Below, in pieces: positions 17,321 to 29,262 of a DNA stretch of 64,000 nt. The DNA comes from SH-MAG3 sp036374995 (lineage in GTDB: Bacteria; Gemmatimonadota; Gemmatimonadetes; Longimicrobiales; RSA9): positions 1 through 64,000 of the forward strand of contig DASUSS010000130.1 in NCBI GenBank assembly GCA_036374995.1, read 5' to 3'. How positions within the stretch are numbered: position 1 is the stretch's first letter; each line of letters begins with the position of its first letter. A program made the translations under genes and the position numbers. The notes beneath the pieces were generated by a model. That model did no database searches. It was not told the origin of the DNA and saw only the letters and a program-made list of their open reading frames with translations.

Positions 17321-17881
17321 TCATGCAGTGCGGACACCGGCCGCGCGAAGGCCGTCGAGGCACTGGGCAGCGCGGTCGGGGAAGACGGGCAGCGAGCCGT
17401 CGGGAATCAGCAGCACTTCGTAGCCATGGCGGACGGCCTCGCGCGCGGATTCCGCCACGCACACGTCCTGCGCCAGGCCGCCGATCCAGACGCGCCGCAC
17501 GCCATCCTTCTCCAGCCGCGCATGCAGTCCCGTGTCGTGGAATGCGGAGAGCTGGTCGTGATCGAAGCGCGTGCCCTTCGTGACGACGATCGCATCGCCG
17601 GGCAGCTGCAGGTCCGGATGGAACGCGGCGCCCGGGGAATCCTGAAGACAGTGCAGCGGCCAGTCCCCGCCCTCGTCGCGGAAGCCGGGATGACGCAGCG
17701 GATGCCAGTCCCGCGATGCGTAGATCGGGATCTGCCTCGCGTGCGCGGCGGCGATCCACTCGTTCAGGACCGGCACCACGCGATCGCCGTTCCGGATCGG
17801 CAGCGCGCCGCCCGGGCAGAAGTCGTTCTGCACATCGACGATGAGCAGGGCATCGCCGGCACGCAGGTCATCGGGTTTCAT
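17321..17881 (-). CDS. pncA: Nicotinamidase
   Basis: Hydrolyses nicotinamide to nicotinate and ammonia. 186 residues of the isochorismatase-like fold. The catalytic triad is visible: Asp in LLIVDVQNDFCPGG, Lys in VTKGTRFDHDQLSAF, and Cys in GGLAQDVCVAES. The metal ligands appear in SRDWHPLRHPGF. The ATG at 17881 starts MKPDDLRAGDALLIVDVQ; the open frame continues upstream into repeats but has no family sequence there. It is followed directly by nicotinate phosphoribosyltransferase. Confidence 0.94.
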   Translation of the reverse strand: MKPDDLRAGDALLIVDVQNDFCPGGALPIRNGDRVVPVLNEWIAAAHARQIPIYASRDWHPLRHPGFRDEGGDWPLHCLQDSPGAAFHPDLQLPGDAIVVTKGTRFDHDQLSAFHDTGLHARLEKDGVRRVWIGGLAQDVCVAESAREAVRHGYEVLLIPDGSLPVFPDRAAQCLDGLRAAGVRTA

Positions 17882-17909
17882 CGCGGCCCTCCGGAAGAGT
17901 GCAGCGTCG

Positions 17910-17930
17910 CGCCGTGTGCCCGGCACGGCG
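17910..17930. terminator. Hairpin downstream of the RND/cytochrome operon
   Basis: Perfect 7-bp arms CGCCGTG and CACGGCG around a TGCCCGG loop. It lies between the cytochrome c stop and the nicotinamidase start, both on the minus strand, and may end the long efflux transcript. It lacks a T tract. Confidence 0.45.
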
Positions 17931-17949
17931 GATTGGGCACGCCCACGAT

Positions 17950-18049
17950 GGATCTTCAGCGGTGCGGCCGTCCGCCGTGCCGCATGCCCGCACGTGCGCG
18001 GTGCTGGATCGTCAGCGGTGCGGCCGTCCGCCGTGCCGCATGCCCGCAC
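17950..18049. repeat. Two tandem 44-bp direct repeats containing an inner palindrome
   Basis: Copies at 17950-17993 and 18006-18049 differ at one base (GGATCTTCAG against GGATCGTCAG) and repeat with a 56-bp period. Each holds GCGGCCGTCCGCCGTGCCGC, whose GCGGC/GCCGC arms can form a hairpin. The second copy contains the last codons and stop of the cytochrome c gene, so the duplication copied a gene end. It may act as a doubled transcription-end or mRNA-end hairpin. Confidence 0.85.
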
Positions 18050-18425
18050 CGACGTGTGCCGTGTCGGCAAGTGTGAGCACGTAATCCGCCACTGCACGCA
18101 GCTGCCGATCCGATAGATGAGACTGTGCAGGCATCAGGCCGAACCGCTCGATGGCGTGCGGCGGCATCGCGGAGGCCGCGGCATCGGGCTGCTTCAGGTA
18201 CGCGACGATCGCGGCGGCCGCCGCCACACGGTCCGTGTGACCGCGGACGTAGTAGGCCGTGGCGTGAGACATGGGCGGCGCCGCCTTCGCGGGCGGCTGC
18301 ACCGAGTGACACATTGCGCAGACCATCTCGAACACCGCCTGGCCTTCGGGCCGGGCGGGATCCTGACCGGCGGCCGGCAGCGCGGTGAAAGCGAGCACCG
18401 GCAACAGCAAGCGAATCGAACGCAT
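18012..18425 (-). CDS. Small exported c-type cytochrome
   Basis: A 137-residue periplasmic monohaem cytochrome. The ATG at 18425 follows GGAGAG and gives a signal peptide (MRSIRLLLPVLAFTALPAAG). The haem motif CAMCH is at residues 36-40, and MPAQSHLSDRQLRAVADYVL supplies a likely axial Met and the C-terminal helix of class I cytochromes. The last eleven codons (AGMRHGGRPHR) lie in the 44-bp repeat. It is last in the RND/ArsR operon, 76 bp after the repressor; its electron partner is unknown. Confidence 0.85.
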   Translation of the reverse strand: MRSIRLLLPVLAFTALPAAGQDPARPEGQAVFEMVCAMCHSVQPPAKAAPPMSHATAYYVRGHTDRVAAAAAIVAYLKQPDAAASAMPPHAIERFGLMPAQSHLSDRQLRAVADYVLTLADTAHVGAGMRHGGRPHR

Positions 18426-18501
18426 ATGCTCTCCAGCTCCATGAAATCGGCTCGTCCAGGCACTCCGGGCACCGTCCGTCCACGTTAGCGCTGGTGCGGC
18501 C

Positions 18502-18861
18502 TCAGCGAAACAGCTCGCGGTCGGCATCGAGCTGACGCTCGAGCCGGCCGCACATCAGATCGCACAGGTACAGCACGGATCCGTCGGCGAGCCGGTAGAA
18601 CACGTGGAGGCCATCCCGGCGCCGCTCCACGAGGCCGAGCCCGTGCAGCCGCTGGAGGTGCTTCGATGTGTTCGCCTGGCTCAGCTGCGCCGCCTGCATC
18701 AGGTCGGACACCGACTTCTCGCCGCTCCGCAGCGCGTGGAGGATGCGGAGCCTGGCCGGCTCGCCGAGCGCCTTGAAGCGCGCGGCGATCAGCTCCAGCA
18801 GCTGTGGCGTGAGCGCCGTCCCCGGGATGCGGTCGTGCGGCATGCCCGGATGCGCGCGCAT
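18502..18861 (-). CDS. ArsR/SmtB-family repressor with CX3C motif, RND operon
   Basis: A 119-residue winged-helix repressor. Recognition helix LSQANTSKHLQRLHGLG; wing ERRRDGLHVFY. The C-terminal helix has LCDLMCGRLE with Cys100 and Cys104, the same as the repressor beside persulfide dioxygenase, so the two are paralogues sensing a related signal. The ATG at 18861 shares one base with the stop of the DUF2892 gene (TGATG). It is the sixth gene of the tolC-MFP-RND transcript and probably autoregulates it through the AT-rich dyad at 25131-25146. Confidence 0.87.
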   Translation of the reverse strand: MRAHPGMPHDRIPGTALTPQLLELIAARFKALGEPARLRILHALRSGEKSVSDLMQAAQLSQANTSKHLQRLHGLGLVERRRDGLHVFYRLADGSVLYLCDLMCGRLERQLDADRELFR

Positions 18862-19073
18862 CACAACTCCGGCCCGATCCGCCGGCAGCCGGCGAGACCG
18901 AACCGCCCCAGGATCCGCTCCAGCGGGCAGAAGTTCGAGAAGCTGGACTGGAGCAGGTTCGCGCCGACGAACGCGACGAACAGCAGCCAGGCCGGATGCA
19001 CCCACCAGCTCAGTGCAGCCGCGATCAGGATGAACGTGCCGGCGAAACGCCGGATGATGCGATCATCACACAT
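18861..19073 (-). CDS. DUF2892 small membrane protein (YgaP-like membrane domain)
   Basis: A 70-residue protein with two membrane helices and the family signature NLLQSSFSNFCPLERIL followed by GLAGC. DUF2892 is found alone or fused to rhodanese, as in the E. coli sulfurtransferase YgaP, and often sits in sulfur-related operons. Here it is nine bases downstream of the PG0541-like gene and overlaps the ArsR start by one base. The Cys residues could carry sulfane sulfur; function is inferred. Confidence 0.82.
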   Translation of the reverse strand: MCDDRIIRRFAGTFILIAAALSWWVHPAWLLFVAFVGANLLQSSFSNFCPLERILGRFGLAGCRRIGPEL

Positions 19074-19311
19074 GCTCGACTCCTAGAAGAAGGTCTCCGT
19101 GGGCAGCACTGCGACGTGCAGGCGCTCGCCCTCCTGGAGGCGGCCGGCCTCATTGCGCAGTGCATCCGTCAGGTCCGCCACACGCTCGCCCGGCACGATG
19201 CTGAAGTACACGTCCGCGCGGCCGGGCCATGCACGCGTACCCTCGCGCTTCCCGGTCTCGCCCGCGCCATGAGCCTGCGTCAGACGCGTATAGCCTCCGG
19301 CGTGATGCGTC

Positions 19312-22572
<3,261 letters not shown>

Positions 22573-22575
22573 GGC

Positions 22576-23640
22576 CTACCTCCCCGACCCGTCCGTCGGA
22601 ATCAGTGCGGCCGCTGCCGGCGCCGGCACCAGGATGCGGTCCCCATCGCGGAGTCCGCTGACGACCTCCACGGAATCGCCCATGACCGGACCGAGCCGGA
22701 CCCAGCGCGTGATCACGCCCTCGTCGCGGACCAGGCGGACGCCGGTCAGGTCACCCTGCCGGCGCACGGCGTCGAGCGGTATGACGATGCTCGTGCGCAT
22801 ACCCTGCGGCAGCGCCAGCGTGGCCGCACCCGTGCCCGGAAACAGGCCGGCCGCGTTCTCGACGATCGCGTTGACCGTGAACAGGCCCGCACCGCCGGGC
22901 ACGATGCCTTCGATCCTTGCCGATACCGCCTCGCCCTCGATCACCGCGGTGACCTCCGATCCGCGTGCGAGCGAGCGTACTGCCGCCGGCGATGCGCTCG
23001 CCGTCACACGCAGCCGCCGCGTGTCCTGCACCACCAGCAGCGGCGCGCCCGGCGCGGCAAAGCTTCCGGGATCGACCATTCGCCGCACGACCATGCCTGC
23101 GAACGGCGCGCGCACGTCCGCGTACGACGACACCGCAGCCAGTTCCGCCGCGCTCGCCTGCGCGGCGGCCACGCCGGACAGCGCGCGCGTGTACCCGCTT
23201 TCCGCTGCGTCCAGCTGCGCGCGCGGCGCCGCCCCGTCCTCGTACAGCGCGCGCATCCGCTGCACATGCAGCTCGGCCTCCGCGAGCACCGCCTCCGCCG
23301 AGGCACGGGCCGCATCGACCTGCGCGCGCTGGGCGTTCAGATCCCGCGCATCGATCCGCAGCAGCGGCTGACCCGCCGCCACCATGTCACCCTCCTGCAC
23401 CAGCACGGCCGTCACCGCTCCCATCAGCCGCGTGCTGAGCGTAGCTTCCGCCACCGGCTCGACCACGCCGGCGGCGTGCAGGTACGACATCCGCGGCAGC
23501 GCCTCGACCTCGAGCTCCACGCCCTCCGGCGCCGCGTCCGCAAGCGCGACGTGCGGCTCCTCCGCACCGCCGCACGCGCCGAGCAGCACCGCGCCACCGA
23601 CCGCAACGGCCATCCTCATCGTGAGATTCATCATTCGCAT
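22576..23640 (-). CDS. RND periplasmic adaptor (membrane fusion) lipoprotein
   Basis: Bridges the RND pump and the outer-membrane channel; 354 residues. The signal peptide ends in a lipobox LLGAC (Cys near residue 22). The lipoyl-like halves are VEPVAEATLSTRLMGAVTAV and VRAPFAGMVVRRMVDPGSF, separated by an Ala-rich hairpin (about 95-165). The C-terminal part (VIPLDAVRRQGDLTGVRLVR) is the membrane-proximal domain. AAGG is six bases before the ATG. The gene lies between tolC-like and permease genes with 15 and 3 bp gaps. Confidence 0.92.
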   Translation of the reverse strand: MRMMNLTMRMAVAVGGAVLLGACGGAEEPHVALADAAPEGVELEVEALPRMSYLHAAGVVEPVAEATLSTRLMGAVTAVLVQEGDMVAAGQPLLRIDARDLNAQRAQVDAARASAEAVLAEAELHVQRMRALYEDGAAPRAQLDAAESGYTRALSGVAAAQASAAELAAVSSYADVRAPFAGMVVRRMVDPGSFAAPGAPLLVVQDTRRLRVTASASPAAVRSLARGSEVTAVIEGEAVSARIEGIVPGGAGLFTVNAIVENAAGLFPGTGAATLALPQGMRTSIVIPLDAVRRQGDLTGVRLVRDEGVITRWVRLGPVMGDSVEVVSGLRDGDRILVPAPAAAALIPTDGSGR

Positions 23641-23655
23641 CTCTCGCCTTGGTGA

Positions 23656-25071
23656 TCAGGAATCCACTGCCCAGTCCGCCAGAAGCGCCGGGTCCCGCCC
23701 CACGGACCGGAGCAGCTCCGCTCCGCGCACGACCGCCTCGTAGCGCGCATGCGCCTCGCGCAGTCGCGCCTCCGTCTCCGCCGCCGATGCGGCCAGCAGC
23801 TCGACGACCGTCGCCAGCCCGCCCTCGTACTTCCGCGTCACGATCCGGTGCGCCTCCACGCTCTGCGCGACCGCATCACCGGCAATGCGCAGCCGCTCCA
23901 GCGCGACCGTCCACGCGTTCGACCGCGACGCGACGTCCAGCTCCGCCTGCGCACGCGCCGCTTCCGCCTGCGCGCGCGCGACCTCTTCACGGCCCGCCGC
24001 CGCCCGCACACCCGCCACCTGCGAGGCTCCCGCGAACGGCGTCCACGAGGCCACGACGCCGATGCTCCAGTTCTCCTGCCCACCGAACGGAGCGTCCGGC
24101 GAGTTCCAGTCGTAGCGCGCCATTCCGTTCAGCCGCGGCAGCCAGACCGAGCGCGCTCGCCGCACATCCGTCCGCGCCGCCGCATGCGCCGACAACGCCG
24201 CCTGCACGTCGCCGCGCGACTCCGGCGCCACCGCCTCGCTCATCGTCTCCGCCGGCGTCGGGATCACCGACTCGTTCAGCGCGAACACGCGCTTCGCGGC
24301 CGGCAGCTCCGCCGGAAGCGCGAACGACGTGTCGGCCGGTGCACCGAGCAGCATCGCCAGCTGCCGCTTCACCAGCGAAGCCGCGCCGCGCGCCTCGATC
24401 AGCTGCGTCTCGATCTCGCCCGCCTTGACCTGCGCCAGCAACGCGTCCGATCGCGTCACCATCCCCTGCTCCGCCATCGACTCCGCCTGCCGCACATGGC
24501 CGCGCGCCGCCTCGTGCGCTTCCTCCAGCGTCCGCACCTGTGCATGCGCGAGCACCGACCCGAAATACGCTCCCACCACGTCCACGCGCGTCTGCACCGA
24601 TGTCCAGCGCGCCGCCGCAGCCCGCGCCGCCGTCGCGTGCGTCGCCGCTCGCCGGCCCAGCCACGCATCCGCGTTCACCAGCGGCTGCTCCACCACCACC
24701 GCGCCCGTGTAGTTCACCGTCGCATCCGGATGATTCAGCAGCGCCGGATCGAAATCCTGCTGCGTGATCGACCGCTGCCGCAGCGTGATCCCGAACGCAC
24801 CGATCGGATCCGTCGTCCGACCGTAGCCGCCCTCCAGACGCACCGTGGGCAGGATCCCCTGCAGCGCGCGCAGCCCCTCGCCCGCCTGCGTCCGCCTCTC
24901 GCCCTCCGCCATCCGGTTCGCGTACGCACCCCGATCCGCTCGCGCCAGTGCGTCGCCCAGCGTCAGCGGTCCCTGCTGCCCCGCCGCCGGCCACGACCAC
25001 GACAGCAGCAGAATCGCCGCACTCGCGCCCGCCGCCGTGCGCACGATGCTCCGCCGGTCCATGCCTCGCAT
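23656..25071 (-). CDS. TolC-family outer-membrane efflux channel
   Basis: Outer-membrane exit duct of the RND system, 471 residues. ATG 25071 has AGGAG eight bases upstream. A signal peptide (about 1-30, ending WPAAGQQ) leads into GPLTLGDALARADRGAYANR, the typical OMF N-terminus. Two OEP repeats follow, with long Ala/Glu-rich helices (for example AGREEVARAQAEAARAQAEL near residue 355). First gene of the operon with adaptor, permease, PG0541-like, DUF2892, ArsR and cytochrome c. Confidence 0.92.
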   Translation of the reverse strand: MRGMDRRSIVRTAAGASAAILLLSWSWPAAGQQGPLTLGDALARADRGAYANRMAEGERRTQAGEGLRALQGILPTVRLEGGYGRTTDPIGAFGITLRQRSITQQDFDPALLNHPDATVNYTGAVVVEQPLVNADAWLGRRAATHATAARAAAARWTSVQTRVDVVGAYFGSVLAHAQVRTLEEAHEAARGHVRQAESMAEQGMVTRSDALLAQVKAGEIETQLIEARGAASLVKRQLAMLLGAPADTSFALPAELPAAKRVFALNESVIPTPAETMSEAVAPESRGDVQAALSAHAAARTDVRRARSVWLPRLNGMARYDWNSPDAPFGGQENWSIGVVASWTPFAGASQVAGVRAAAGREEVARAQAEAARAQAELDVASRSNAWTVALERLRIAGDAVAQSVEAHRIVTRKYEGGLATVVELLAASAAETEARLREAHARYEAVVRGAELLRSVGRDPALLADWAVDS

Positions 25072-25130
25072 CCCGTTTCTCCTCCAGGGAGCCCGTTCGC
25101 AGCGCGGACCAGAGCGCCGCGCATTGATTG

Positions 25131-25155
25131 CGTATATAGCTATACGATTATATTG
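25131..25155 (-). promoter_or_regulatory. AT-rich promoter/operator island of the RND operon
   Basis: In a GC-rich surrounding, CGTATATAGCTATACG carries a perfect 10-bp palindrome TATAGCTATA and CGTATA/TATACG arms, next to TATAAT (minus strand, 25149-25154). It lies 60 bp upstream of the tolC-like ATG. AT-rich dyads like this are bound by ArsR-family repressors, and one is encoded in this operon. No good -35 box is clear. Confidence 0.6.
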
Positions 25156-25240
25156 GGACGCGCAAGCCCTGCCGCGGCAAGCGGAAGGAACGGCAACAGC
25201 TTCGCTCGCAGAGATGGCCGGGCGGACTCGAGGCCGATCA

Positions 25241-25277
25241 GAGAAGAAGCCCCGGCCGGGCATGGGCCCGGCCGGGG
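25241..25277 (-). terminator. Strong Rho-independent-type terminator after the S9 peptidase gene
   Basis: Perfect 12-bp arms CCCCGGCCGGGC and GCCCGGCCGGGG with a four-base loop, followed on the minus strand by CTTCTTCTCT. It sits 28 bp past the S9 peptidase stop and insulates the RND promoter from it. Confidence 0.85.
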
Positions 25278-25304
25278 TTGGGCTGAGCGTGTGGCGCGGA
25301 GCTC

Positions 25305-27287
25305 CTACATGTCGGCGGTCTGGCGGAGCACGAAGCGGGCGAACCACTTCTCCTGCTCGCTATCGAGATGGAGGCGGTGCAGGGGCTCGCCAATGCCGTG
25401 TCCCTCGCGGGGATAGCGCAGGAACTCGACGGTCCTGCCGAGCTTCTTCAGGGTGCGGAAGTACTGCTCGCCCTGGGAGATCGGCACGCGGCGGTCCTGC
25501 TCGCCGTGCGTGATGAGCAGGGGTGTGGAGACGTTGGCGGCGTATTCGACGGGCGACCAGCGCTCGTAGGTCGGCTTCGATTGTGTAGGCATGCCGCCGA
25601 ATCCGAACTCGAGCAGATTCGGGATGTCGGTCTGCCCGTAGAAGGAGTACCAGTCGGAGATGCCGGCATGCCCGATGGCGGCCTTGAAGCGATCGGTCTG
25701 TGTGATGGCCCAGAACGTCATGAAGCCGCCGTAGCTGCCGCCCATGATGGCCATGCGGTCGGGATCGGCGACGCCCATCGCGATGACGTGGTCGACGCCG
25801 TTCATGATGTCGATGAAGTCCTTGCCGCCCCAGTCGTTCACGTTCGCGTTGCTGAACTCGAACGTGCGGCCGGAGCTGCCGCGGGGGTTGCTCTGGAGCA
25901 CGGCGTAGCCGCGGGCGGCCCAGGTCTGTGCTCCCGTGTTGAACGAGCTCGTGAAGCGTCCGTGCGGTCCGCCGTGGACCTGGAGGATGAGCGGGTAGCG
26001 GACGCCGGGCTGGTAGTCGAGCGGGTAATGGAGGACGCCCTCGATGTCCCAGCCGTCGGCTCCCTTCCAGGTGAGCGGCTCGGCGCGGGCGATGCGGAAA
26101 TCGGCGAGCCGGTCGTTCTCCTCGAGAATGCGGCGGGGCCGGCGGCCGTCGGTATCGGTCAGGTAGACGAGACCCGGCTCATTGAGCGTACTGCCGGTGA
26201 CGAGCCACTTCGAGCCGTCCCCGGACTGCGAGAAGCCGCCGAAGACGAAGCCGTCGCCGAAATCGATGCGAGTCAGGGCGCCGCCGCGGGCGGGGACCCG
26301 ATACAGTCTCTGGGTGAGGCCCTCGGCGGCGCTGATGTAGATGGAGCGGCCATCCTTCGACCACTCGATGCTGGATACCGAGAAGTCGTAGTCCGCCGTG
26401 AGATTGATGGGCGTGCCGCCGTCCAGCGCGAGCACCTTGACATCGTTCTGGTCGGCGGAGTTGTTCGGGCGGTCGCTCGACAGGTAGGCGATGAATCTCC
26501 CGTCGGGCGAGAAGGACGGGCTGCGATCGGGACCGGAATTCGTCGTGAGCTGACGCGGCGCGCCCGAGTCGGCCGGCACGAGATAGATGTCCGAGTTGTT
26601 GCTGTATGCCGGATCTCGCGCGGTCGTGTTGGAGCGGTTCGAGACGTATGCGATCCACCGGCCGTCGGGCGACCATGTGGGATCGTTGTGGTCGAACTCG
26701 CCGGTCGTGAGCTGCGTCTTCTTCCCGGTCGCCACATCGTAGACCCACACGTGCGTCCATGTGAGTTTGTGCTCCGCGTAGTAGCCGTCATCCTTCCGCT
26801 TCACGCGCTCGTCCCATTCCTTCTTGTCCGGCCGGTCGGTGCTCTCGCTGAATGCGATGCGCGTGTAATCGGGGGAGAGCTCGCCGTTCGGCGCGTCCTC
26901 ATCCTCCACGAAGCGCTGTGCCTCGCCGCCCGTCGGTGAAATGACCCACGCCGTGTTGTCACCGTCGCGGTCGGACCGGAACAGGACGCGGCCATCGCGC
27001 AGCCACGTGGGACGCGCTTCGCCCTTCGGCGAGTTCGTCAGCTGGACCGTGCGACCGTCCGCGATGTCGTGCAGGTAGATGTGTGAGGTCGCCTCGAACG
27101 CCACCGTATCGCGGTCACTGCGGGTGAACAGCACCTGGCGGCCGTCAGGCGACAGGACGTAGCTGCCGAACGTCGGCGCGCGCAGGATCTCGCCGGGCGT
27201 GATGGTGCGTGGCGCGCTCTGCGCCAGGAGTGGCAGCGCCGTGCAGATCAGTGCCAGTACGTTCAGCAGCGCGATACGGGGACGCAT
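25305..27287 (-). CDS. Secreted S9-family peptidase (prolyl oligopeptidase / dipeptidyl peptidase-like)
   Basis: A 660-residue exported serine peptidase. The ATG at 27287 follows GGAGG; the signal peptide is MRPRIALLNVLALICTALP. The N-terminal half is a WD40-like propeller with repeated SPDGR and PTWSPDGRWIAYVS segments. The alpha/beta-hydrolase half has the nucleophile elbow GGSYGGF (Ser near 516), the acid in HGEQDRRVPI, and the catalytic His in REGHGIGEP. The terminator at 25241-25277 follows it. Peptide substrates unknown; likely protein scavenging. Confidence 0.94.
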   Translation of the reverse strand: MRPRIALLNVLALICTALPLLAQSAPRTITPGEILRAPTFGSYVLSPDGRQVLFTRSDRDTVAFEATSHIYLHDIADGRTVQLTNSPKGEARPTWLRDGRVLFRSDRDGDNTAWVISPTGGEAQRFVEDEDAPNGELSPDYTRIAFSESTDRPDKKEWDERVKRKDDGYYAEHKLTWTHVWVYDVATGKKTQLTTGEFDHNDPTWSPDGRWIAYVSNRSNTTARDPAYSNNSDIYLVPADSGAPRQLTTNSGPDRSPSFSPDGRFIAYLSSDRPNNSADQNDVKVLALDGGTPINLTADYDFSVSSIEWSKDGRSIYISAAEGLTQRLYRVPARGGALTRIDFGDGFVFGGFSQSGDGSKWLVTGSTLNEPGLVYLTDTDGRRPRRILEENDRLADFRIARAEPLTWKGADGWDIEGVLHYPLDYQPGVRYPLILQVHGGPHGRFTSSFNTGAQTWAARGYAVLQSNPRGSSGRTFEFSNANVNDWGGKDFIDIMNGVDHVIAMGVADPDRMAIMGGSYGGFMTFWAITQTDRFKAAIGHAGISDWYSFYGQTDIPNLLEFGFGGMPTQSKPTYERWSPVEYAANVSTPLLITHGEQDRRVPISQGEQYFRTLKKLGRTVEFLRYPREGHGIGEPLHRLHLDSEQEKWFARFVLRQTADM

Positions 27288-27440
27288 GGTCTCCTCCATG
27301 GAAGCCGCGGATGTCGGGGGGAGTGCAATTTTGCACGGGCGGGGCGTGTCGCGCCACTCCGGCGGCCGCCGACTCCGTTCCGCCCCGCGTCGCGCTCCGT
27401 GACCGAAACGGTATCGTTCAGCAGTCCGGGCCGTGGCCCG

Positions 27441-28040
27441 TCACTCGTCGGGCTCGTGCATGCTCGCGCGGATGCCGGGATGCGTCATCCACAGATAGAC
27501 GGCCATGGCGATTGCAGCGGCGGACGTGGCTGCGGTGATGAGCCAGAGGGACAGCACGGCGGTGACGTGCTCGTCGAACCACACGGGGACGACGACGACG
27601 TGAGCACCGACGTAGATGAGCAGGCTGAGGCCGAGGTACCATCCCTGCTCGGTGCGTGCGGCGATGCTCGCGAGCCAGGCCATGAACACACCGGCGACCA
27701 TGAAGACGGCGAGGTGGACGCCGTTGTAGGCGATGGCGGGGCCGGGCTCGACGGCGCGGTCCACACCACTGCCGCCGAAGAACAGCTCGCGGCCGAGCAG
27801 ATCGGCGATGTGGAAGAACGACTCGCCCCGCAGCATGCTCGCGGCCCCAAAGAACAAGGCCACCACGAGGTAGCCGATCACGCCCGCAATGACTCCGTCC
27901 TGGAGGATGTCTGCGGCCGAGTCCGGTGCGGGCTGCCGCACTGCGGACGGCCTGGGGTCCGCCGTCCAGGCGGGTGGGTCGCCCGCGGGAAACGACTCGA
28001 GCGATGCCTCCTCGACCACGTCCTTCCCTTTATTCGACAT
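27441..28040 (-). CDS. Four-helix membrane protein with ESFPAxDPPAW N-terminal motif
   Basis: 199 residues, family not recognised. A soluble N-terminus begins MSNKGKDVVEEASLESFPAG and continues DPPAW; this EEAS.ESFPASDPPAW-type motif recurs at the N-terminus of small, unrelated stress proteins. Four membrane helices follow (about 50-70, 105-125, 135-155, 165-185). GGGGGAG lies upstream of the ATG. Divergent from the histidine kinase gene across a 344-bp gap holding a shared GTMGGG motif. Confidence 0.7.
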   Translation of the reverse strand: MSNKGKDVVEEASLESFPAGDPPAWTADPRPSAVRQPAPDSAADILQDGVIAGVIGYLVVALFFGAASMLRGESFFHIADLLGRELFFGGSGVDRAVEPGPAIAYNGVHLAVFMVAGVFMAWLASIAARTEQGWYLGLSLLIYVGAHVVVVPVWFDEHVTAVLSLWLITAATSAAAIAMAVYLWMTHPGIRASMHEPDE

Positions 28041-28384
28041 GATGCTCTCCCCCGTCTGAAGAGCGGGTGCCGGTTCGCTGCGTCACGACGGCGATTCATC
28101 GAGTCGAGTCGGAATGTGGCAGGGCCGCGCCGTTGCGCACTGCCCGGCAGACCCGCAGAGGTTGTCGGGAAATCCTCGCGCCTCACGGCCGCTGCACCCG
28201 TTCCGGAGTTCGCCGGACGCCGGGTAGTCCGCTGCCTGACTGTGCGCCGTTCCGTACGGGCGCAATTTGTGGGTGCGGCTCGACGACCGGGCCCTTCCCT
28301 GCCATCCGGTTGATCGCGGGGTTCGACCCTGTCGAGTGACGCGCCTTCGATGACCAGCGGACCTCCCTCGACGGCGAGCGCGCC
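28041..28384. other. 344-bp divergent intergenic region
   Basis: No gene that I can support. It separates the membrane-protein gene (minus) from the histidine kinase gene (plus). It contains one copy of the recurrent motif (GTCGGGAAATCCTCG at 28164) 124 bp from the minus-strand start. I see no convincing -10/-35 pair. Confidence 0.6.
28164..28179 (+). promoter_or_regulatory. GTMGGG motif site 1
   Basis: GTCGGGAAATCCTCGC. Fits the window consensus GTMGGGRRATCSCYGA. Lies between the membrane-protein gene and the histidine kinase gene. Confidence 0.45.
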
Positions 28385-29233
28385 ATGTCGACAGATCTCA
28401 TCACCTCCCCGGCCGACTGCGCCGCAAGCGAGCACGACGTGGAGTCTGCGATGGGGACGCAGTGCATTCCACCGCCTGCGCCGTGCACGGAGCTGGCTGG
28501 TGATGCTCCGTGTCAGCGCGATGAATGGCTGGCACTGATTGCGCACGACCTGCGCGCGCCGCTCAATGTCGTGGTACTCGCGGCCGAGCTGCTGCGGGAT
28601 GGCTCTCTCGCGCAGGAGCGGCGGGACCACTGGCTGGAGGTGATCCGGAGCGCCGCCGAGCGGATGAACACGCTCGTGACCGATCTGCTGGAGACGGCCC
28701 GTCTCGAGGCGAGCTCGTCCGCACTCGACCTGCGTGCGCGGCGGCTGCGACCGCTCCTGCTCGAGACGCTGTATGCGTATCAGGCCGTCGCCGAGCGGGC
28801 GGGAGTGGGCATCACCGTCGGTGAGTGCTCCGAGGAGCTCGTCGGGCTCGTCGACGGCACCGCGATCCTCCGCGTGCTCAGCAACCTCGTGGACAACGCG
28901 ATCCGCTTCACGCCCGCGGGCGGCCTCGTCTCGATCGAGGCGCGGCCGACGAGCGAAGGCATCCGCCTCACCGTATCCGACACGGGCTGCGGCATCAGTC
29001 CGGAGCACCTGCCCCACGTCTTCGACCGGTTCTGGCAGGCTGCCCACAGCGGCCGCGGCGGCGCCGGTCTCGGACTTGCCATTGTCAGGCGTATCGTGGA
29101 GCAGCACGGCGGCAGCGTGTCCGTCGACAGCGAGCCGGGGTGCGGGACGCTGTTCCAGATCGTGCTCCCGGACCCGTCGACCGTCGATCGGGACGAGGGC
29201 GACCGTGCTGCCGGCGACGTGACACCGCATTGA
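28385..29233 (+). CDS. Soluble histidine kinase with Cys-containing N-terminus
   Basis: 282 residues, no membrane helix. The H-box is LIAHDLRAPLNVV with the phospho-acceptor His54. The ATPase part has LSNLVDNAIRF (N box), VSDTGCGIS (G1) and GGAGLGLAIV (G2). Only about 48 residues precede the H-box and they contain four cysteines (12, 27, 34, 43), which might bind a metal or iron-sulfur centre or form disulfides; there is no PAS or GAF domain. No response regulator is adjacent. The PEP synthase gene follows 29 bp later and may be cotranscribed. Confidence 0.88.
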   Translation: MSTDLITSPADCAASEHDVESAMGTQCIPPPAPCTELAGDAPCQRDEWLALIAHDLRAPLNVVVLAAELLRDGSLAQERRDHWLEVIRSAAERMNTLVTDLLETARLEASSSALDLRARRLRPLLLETLYAYQAVAERAGVGITVGECSEELVGLVDGTAILRVLSNLVDNAIRFTPAGGLVSIEARPTSEGIRLTVSDTGCGISPEHLPHVFDRFWQAAHSGRGGAGLGLAIVRRIVEQHGGSVSVDSEPGCGTLFQIVLPDPSTVDRDEGDRAAGDVTPH

Positions 29234-29262
29234 GCTCCCCGCTGTCCGAAAGGGTTCCGATC

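Noticed and set aside
27878..29230. 450-codon minus-strand frame antisense to the histidine kinase
   Set aside because: The plus-strand frame has complete H, N and G boxes; the minus frame has no recognisable domain.
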